From Actinomycetes bacterium (GTDB lineage: Bacteria > Actinomycetota > Acidimicrobiia > Acidimicrobiales > Microtrichaceae): 9,415 nucleotides of DNA. The notes beneath the pieces were generated by a model that did not search any database, was not told where the DNA came from, and was given only the letters and a program-made list of their open reading frames with translations. This document shows, piece after piece, positions 7,122 to 9,415 of the stretch; position 1 is the first letter of the stretch, and each line of letters opens with the position of its first letter. The translations under genes were made by a program, and so were the position numbers. Where the stretch lies: contig JAEVZA010000181.1 in the NCBI GenBank assembly GCA_023392475.1, positions 1 through 9,415 of the forward strand, written 5' to 3'.

Positions 7122-8069
7122 ATGCCCGAGCCGTTCCCCGTCGACGACCGCGCGGCGGATCCGGAAGCCTCGGCCGTCACGTTCCCGGGCGCCCGGCGGC
7201 CGGATCGGCGCTCCGGCGTCGACAGCACCGGCGTGCGGCTCGCCGTCTCGGAGTGGGGTGATCCGGGCGACCCGACGATCCTGTTCGCCCACGGCGGCTT
7301 CGACTTCGCCGGCACCCTCGACGTGTTCGCGCCGCTCCTCGTCGCCGGTGGCTGGCGCGTCGTCAGCTGGGACCAGCGCGGCCACGGCGACTCGGACCAC
7401 GCCGCGCTCTACAGCTGGGACGCGGACCTCCGGGACGCCGCCGCGGTGCTCGACGCCGTGACGTCGGGGCCTGTGGTGTTCGCCGGGCACTCCAAGGGCG
7501 GCGGCCTGATGATGCACCTCGCCAACGCCGTGCCCCACCGGGTCGCCGCGCTGGTGAACCTCGACGGGCTGCCGTCGCACCAGGCGATGTCGGACGTGTC
7601 GGAGCTGCAGCGGACCCGGATGCTGCACCTCGAGCTCACGAACTGGCTCGACCACCGGCGCACGCTCGTCGGCAAGCGGCGCAAGCCCGGGACGCTCGAC
7701 GAGCTGGCCGCCCGCCGCGGCCGCATGAATCCGCGCCTCAGCCCGGAGTGGCTGCGCTACCTGGTGTCGGTCGGCGGGCGGCACGACGCCGACGGCTGGC
7801 GCTGGAAGATCGACCCGACCCTGCGCCTCGGCGGGTTCGGCCCGTGGCGGCCCGAGTGGTCGATGCTGCGGCTGCCGGGCATCGGCGTGCCGGTCCTCGG
7901 CGTGCTCGGCCTCGAGCGCGAGCTCATGGGCTGGGGCACGCAGGCCGAGGACGTCGTGCCGTACCTGCCGCCGGGCGCGAGGTTCGTGGCGATGGACGAC
8001 GTCGGGCACTTCGTGCACATCGAGCAGCCCGAGCGCGTGGCCGGGCTGGTCCTGGAGTTCCTGTCGTGA
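7122..8069 (+). CDS. Alpha/beta-hydrolase-fold protein with intact nucleophile elbow
   Basis: Probable soluble hydrolase or esterase of 315 residues; substrate unknown. A disordered-looking N-terminal stretch (about 1-35) precedes the core. HGG at residues 57-59 forms the oxyanion-hole motif, followed by WDQRGHGDSD (the family's DxRGHGxS), the nucleophile elbow GHSKGG with Ser124, and the late-strand catalytic His296 in VGHFVHIEQPERVA. A lid region with many Arg and Leu residues (about 160-235) lies between. The third triad member is unclear: after the penultimate core strand (VPVLGVLGLERE) Glu residues stand where an Asp is normal. The ATG at 7122 is supported by the -10 placed for leaderless transcription; the open frame begins at 7053 but lacks support there. 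The gene overlaps the next one by 4 bp and is divergent from the sensor kinase, which may control it. Confidence 0.9.
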   Translation: MPEPFPVDDRAADPEASAVTFPGARRPDRRSGVDSTGVRLAVSEWGDPGDPTILFAHGGFDFAGTLDVFAPLLVAGGWRVVSWDQRGHGDSDHAALYSWDADLRDAAAVLDAVTSGPVVFAGHSKGGGLMMHLANAVPHRVAALVNLDGLPSHQAMSDVSELQRTRMLHLELTNWLDHRRTLVGKRRKPGTLDELAARRGRMNPRLSPEWLRYLVSVGGRHDADGWRWKIDPTLRLGGFGPWRPEWSMLRLPGIGVPVLGVLGLERELMGWGTQAEDVVPYLPPGARFVAMDDVGHFVHIEQPERVAGLVLEFLS

Positions 8070-8743
8070 CCGCGACGACGATGCTGCGGCACAACCGCAT
8101 CGAGCTCGCGCTCCATCGGCTGGTCGACGGCGAGGACCCGGCGTCGCGACCGCTGCTCCTCCTGCACGGGCTCGGCGAGCGGACGCCGGCCGCGCCGCCC
8201 GCGCACGTCGCGTGGCCCGGTCCCGTCCTCGGCCTCGACTTCACGGGGCACGGCGGGTCGACCGTGCCGAACGGCGGCGGGTACACCTCGGAGATCCTCG
8301 TGGCCGACGTCGACCGGGCGCTCGAGGAGACCGGCCCGGTGACGCTCCTGGCCCGGGGCCTCGGCGCCTACATCGGGCTGCTCGTCTCGGCGGCGCGCCC
8401 GGAGCTCGTGCGCGGCGTGGTCCTCACCGACGGCCCGGGGCTCGCGGGCGGCGGCGTGCACCCGGGGTCTCCGTCGCTCCCGTACCCGCCCGCCGCACCG
8501 GCGCCGGCCTCCGCGGAGGGCACGCCCGACCCGCTCGCGCTGCACGAGCTGTCCCGCGACGTGCGGCCCCCCGACTACGCGCAGACCTTCGTCCGCTTCG
8601 TCGCCGAGGGCTCGGACCTGGAGCGACCGCTGTGGGTCGCCGCCACGGTCCGGCCCGAGTGGCTCGCCGCCGTCGCGGCGGAGCCCGGCGTGGCGGTCGG
8701 CACCGTGCCCGACGGCCTCGCGCACTACGCCACCGTCGGCTGA
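8066..8743 (+). CDS. Alpha/beta-hydrolase-fold protein lacking the catalytic serine (probable pseudoenzyme)
   Basis: 225-residue protein of the alpha/beta-hydrolase superfamily, short compared with the usual 250-300. Fold landmarks are clear: LLLLHGLGE (about 30-38, oxyanion HG), LGLDFTGHGGST (about 55-66, equivalent to DxRGHGxS) and the elbow position LLARGLGAYIG (94-104). At the elbow Gly98 replaces the serine nucleophile of GxSxG. No clear catalytic acid is seen after strand 7 (PLWVAATVRPEW), while a terminal His220 (DGLAHYATVG) remains. A Pro/Ala-rich insert lies at about 134-155. The GTG at 8066 overlaps the upstream stop by 4 bp (GTGA) and has GGAG 8 nt before it (8054-8057), so the two proteins are probably made together. 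A binding or regulatory subunit is possible. Reading frame and fold are well supported; function is not known. Confidence 0.85.
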   Translation: MTATTMLRHNRIELALHRLVDGEDPASRPLLLLHGLGERTPAAPPAHVAWPGPVLGLDFTGHGGSTVPNGGGYTSEILVADVDRALEETGPVTLLARGLGAYIGLLVSAARPELVRGVVLTDGPGLAGGGVHPGSPSLPYPPAAPAPASAEGTPDPLALHELSRDVRPPDYAQTFVRFVAEGSDLERPLWVAATVRPEWLAAVAAEPGVAVGTVPDGLAHYATVG

Positions 8744-8763
8744 CCCGCCGTCCCGCCCGCCAA

Positions 8764-8781
8764 CTCGGGGGCGACCCCGAG
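8764..8781 (+). terminator. Tetraloop hairpin after the hydrolase operon
   Basis: CTCGGGG-GCGA-CCCCGAG is a perfect 7-bp stem closed by a GNRA-type tetraloop, starting 20 bp after the stop at 8743. There is no T-tract. Its position at the end of the plus-strand operon supports a terminator or 3'-end stabiliser. It also forms the left border of the 58-bp repeat array. Confidence 0.6.
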
Positions 8782-8921
8782 AACGCCCGATCGCCGAACT
8801 CGGGGCGGATCGGTCGCCCAGCGGTCGTGGAGCCCCGAGAACGCCCGATCGCCGAACTCGGGGCGGATCGGTCGCCCAGCGGTCGTGGAGCCTCGAGAAC
8901 GCCGGATCGGCCGACTCGGGG
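8775..8921. repeat. 58-bp tandem repeat array in a convergent gap
   Basis: Copies 8775-8832 and 8833-8890 are identical over 58 bp. A third, truncated and diverged copy (8891-8921) matches the first 31 bp with five differences. Each copy carries CCCCGAG and CTCGGGG as 7-bp inverted arms around a 17-nt centre containing CGATCG. Flanking arms at 8764-8770 and 8926-8932 complete the pattern. The 190-bp gap 8744-8933 holds no other feature; open frames through it are repeats read as protein. Confidence 0.95.
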
Positions 8922-8932
8922 GACGCCCCGAG
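8915..8932 (-). terminator. Tetraloop hairpin after xseB
   Basis: CTCGGGG-GACG-CCCCGAG (plus-strand reading) is a perfect 7-bp stem with a 4-nt loop, starting one base past the xseB stop codon. It is the counterpart of the hairpin at 8764-8781. Both face the same convergent gap, so together they could end transcription from both sides. Confidence 0.6.
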
Positions 8933-8933
8933 C

Positions 8934-9173
8934 TCAGGCGTCGTCGGCGCCGTCCTCGGGATCGAGCCGCACGAGGATCTCCTCGACCTGGAAGCGGGCT
9001 CCGTCGATGCGGTCCTTGCACCAGGCGACGAGGGTGGCGGCCCGCTCGACGCGCGACGCGAGCAGGTCGACGTCGAGGGCGTCCGACTCGAGCTCGGCGA
9101 CGATCGCGTCGAGCTCGGCCAGGGCGCCGCCGAAGCCGAGCTCCTCGGGATCGGGTCGGTCGTCCTCGCTCAC
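8934..9173 (-). CDS. xseB: Exodeoxyribonuclease VII small subunit
   Basis: Small subunit of the cytoplasmic single-strand exonuclease VII, which assembles in several copies along the large subunit and is needed for its activity. The 79-residue product has the usual size of about 80. After an acidic start it shows the family's helical-hairpin sequence: FGGALAELDAIVAELESDALDVDLLASRVERAA (pattern with E-[LM]-x-x-I-V-x-x-L-E), then LVAWCKDRIDGARFQVEEIL, and ends in an acidic tail. The GTG at 9173 is fixed by AGGAGG 7 nt upstream (9181-9186) and overlaps the xseA stop by 4 bp (GTGA). A longer frame up to 9320 is only overlap with xseA. Confidence 0.95.
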   Translation of the reverse strand: MSEDDRPDPEELGFGGALAELDAIVAELESDALDVDLLASRVERAATLVAWCKDRIDGARFQVEEILVRLDPEDGADDA

Positions 9174-9415
9174 CTCGGGTCCTCCTGCGTCTCGGCGTCC
9201 ACATCCTGCACCGTCGAGCGGAGCCTGCCGTCCACCAACCGGGTGGTCAGCACCTCGCCCGCGGCCACGTCCGCGACCGACCGCACGGGTCGCCCGTCGT
9301 CGTGCGTCGTGAGCGACCACCCGCGGGCCAGCGCGGCCGCCGGGTCGTGCGCCGCCGCCCGGGCGGCGACGGTGCCGACGCGGGCCTCCGCTCGCTCGAG
9401 CACCCGCGTCGACGC
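9170..9415 (-). CDS. xseA: Exodeoxyribonuclease VII large subunit, C-terminal end only
   Basis: Only the last 81 residues are in the window; the gene continues beyond the right edge. The visible part shows the typical XseA ending: a helix (RVLERAEARVGTVAARAAAH), then the conserved DPAAALARGWSLTTHDDGRPVRS block, and strands VADVAAGEVLTTRLVDGRLRSTV. The family's equivalent is D-P-x-x-[VL]-L-x-R-G-[YW]-[AS], followed by a small beta domain that closes with the dG.l...V pattern. The stop overlaps the xseB start by 4 bp, which fixes the pair as one operon encoding both subunits of the nuclease that degrades single-stranded DNA to oligonucleotides. Confidence 0.93.
   Translation of the reverse strand, partial: ASTRVLERAEARVGTVAARAAAHDPAAALARGWSLTTHDDGRPVRSVADVAAGEVLTTRLVDGRLRSTVQDVDAETQEDPR
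9181..9186 (-). promoter_or_regulatory. Consensus ribosome binding site of xseB
   Basis: On the minus strand AGGAGG stands 7 nt before the GTG at 9173, inside the end of xseA. It decides the xseB start against the longer open frame. Confidence 0.9.

Noticed and set aside
7037..7315. N-terminal extension of the sensor kinase to 7315
   Set aside because: It would overlap the opposite-strand hydrolase gene and cross both promoters, and its residues look like shadow sequence.
4542..8018. Minus-strand open frame of 1158 residues ending in the response regulator
   Set aside because: Only the last 219 residues are a protein. The rest is a low-quality frame antiparallel to the hydrolase or out of frame with the kinase. 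The GTG at 5201 with AGGAGG marks the true start.
8764..8932. CRISPR array
   Set aside because: Repeats are directly adjacent with no spacers and few copies, and no cas gene is nearby.
8764..8932. Integron attC-like sites, suggested by tandem palindromic units near 58 bp
   Set aside because: No integrase, no cassette-like small genes between units and no recognisable attC core sites.
8725..9204. Minus-strand frame through the repeats and xseB
   Set aside because: Out of frame with xseB and Arg-rich; its internal repetition comes from the 58-bp DNA repeats.

Overview
The window reads as chromosome of a very GC-rich actinobacterium. By eye GC is above 70%, third codon positions are nearly all G/C, GTG starts are common, and -10 elements are of the TAnnnT type. 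The gene content (a HisKA_3/NarL-type two-component pair, RF3, split exonuclease VII) and the codon use fit Actinomycetota. A lineage such as Acidimicrobiia/Iamiaceae is plausible, but that is a guess from style and not shown by any marker. I see no phage, IS element, tRNA, rRNA or CRISPR.

Layout. Positions 1-5201 are one long minus-strand series. In transcription order it holds the response regulator (5201-4542), a repeat-filled gap (4541-4266), a membrane-anchored Pro/Thr-rich protein (4265-3474), a class C beta-lactamase-like serine hydrolase (3382-2186), prfC for RF3 (2179-593) and a hexapeptide-repeat acyltransferase running off the left edge (554-1). Upstream of the regulator and overlapping it by 4 bp is its membrane sensor kinase (7036-5198). 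An 85-bp divergent promoter region (7037-7121) separates the kinase from a plus-strand pair of alpha/beta-hydrolase-fold genes (7122-8069 and 8066-8743), which also overlap by 4 bp. A convergent gap (8744-8933) is filled with 58-bp tandem repeats and hairpins. Beyond it lie xseB (9173-8934) and the 3' end of xseA (9415-9170) on the minus strand.

How the genes fit together. The kinase and regulator form a translationally coupled two-component system, and the divergent hydrolase pair is its nearest candidate target. The short divergent promoter contains a three-part sequence dyad centred on one point (GGTTCCG / CGATATCG / CGGAACC), a good operator candidate. The hydrolase gene appears to be transcribed leaderless. 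The second hydrolase has a glycine where the nucleophilic serine should be, so it looks like a pseudoenzyme paired with an apparently active one. The serine hydrolase and prfC are 6 bp apart and probably co-transcribed, although no functional link is evident. xseA and xseB encode the two subunits of exonuclease VII.

No clear new defence or mobile system is visible. The items most worth a second look are the symmetric 58-bp repeat array, the 60-bp array at the regulator's stop codon, the concentric dyad in the divergent promoter, and the serine-less hydrolase.
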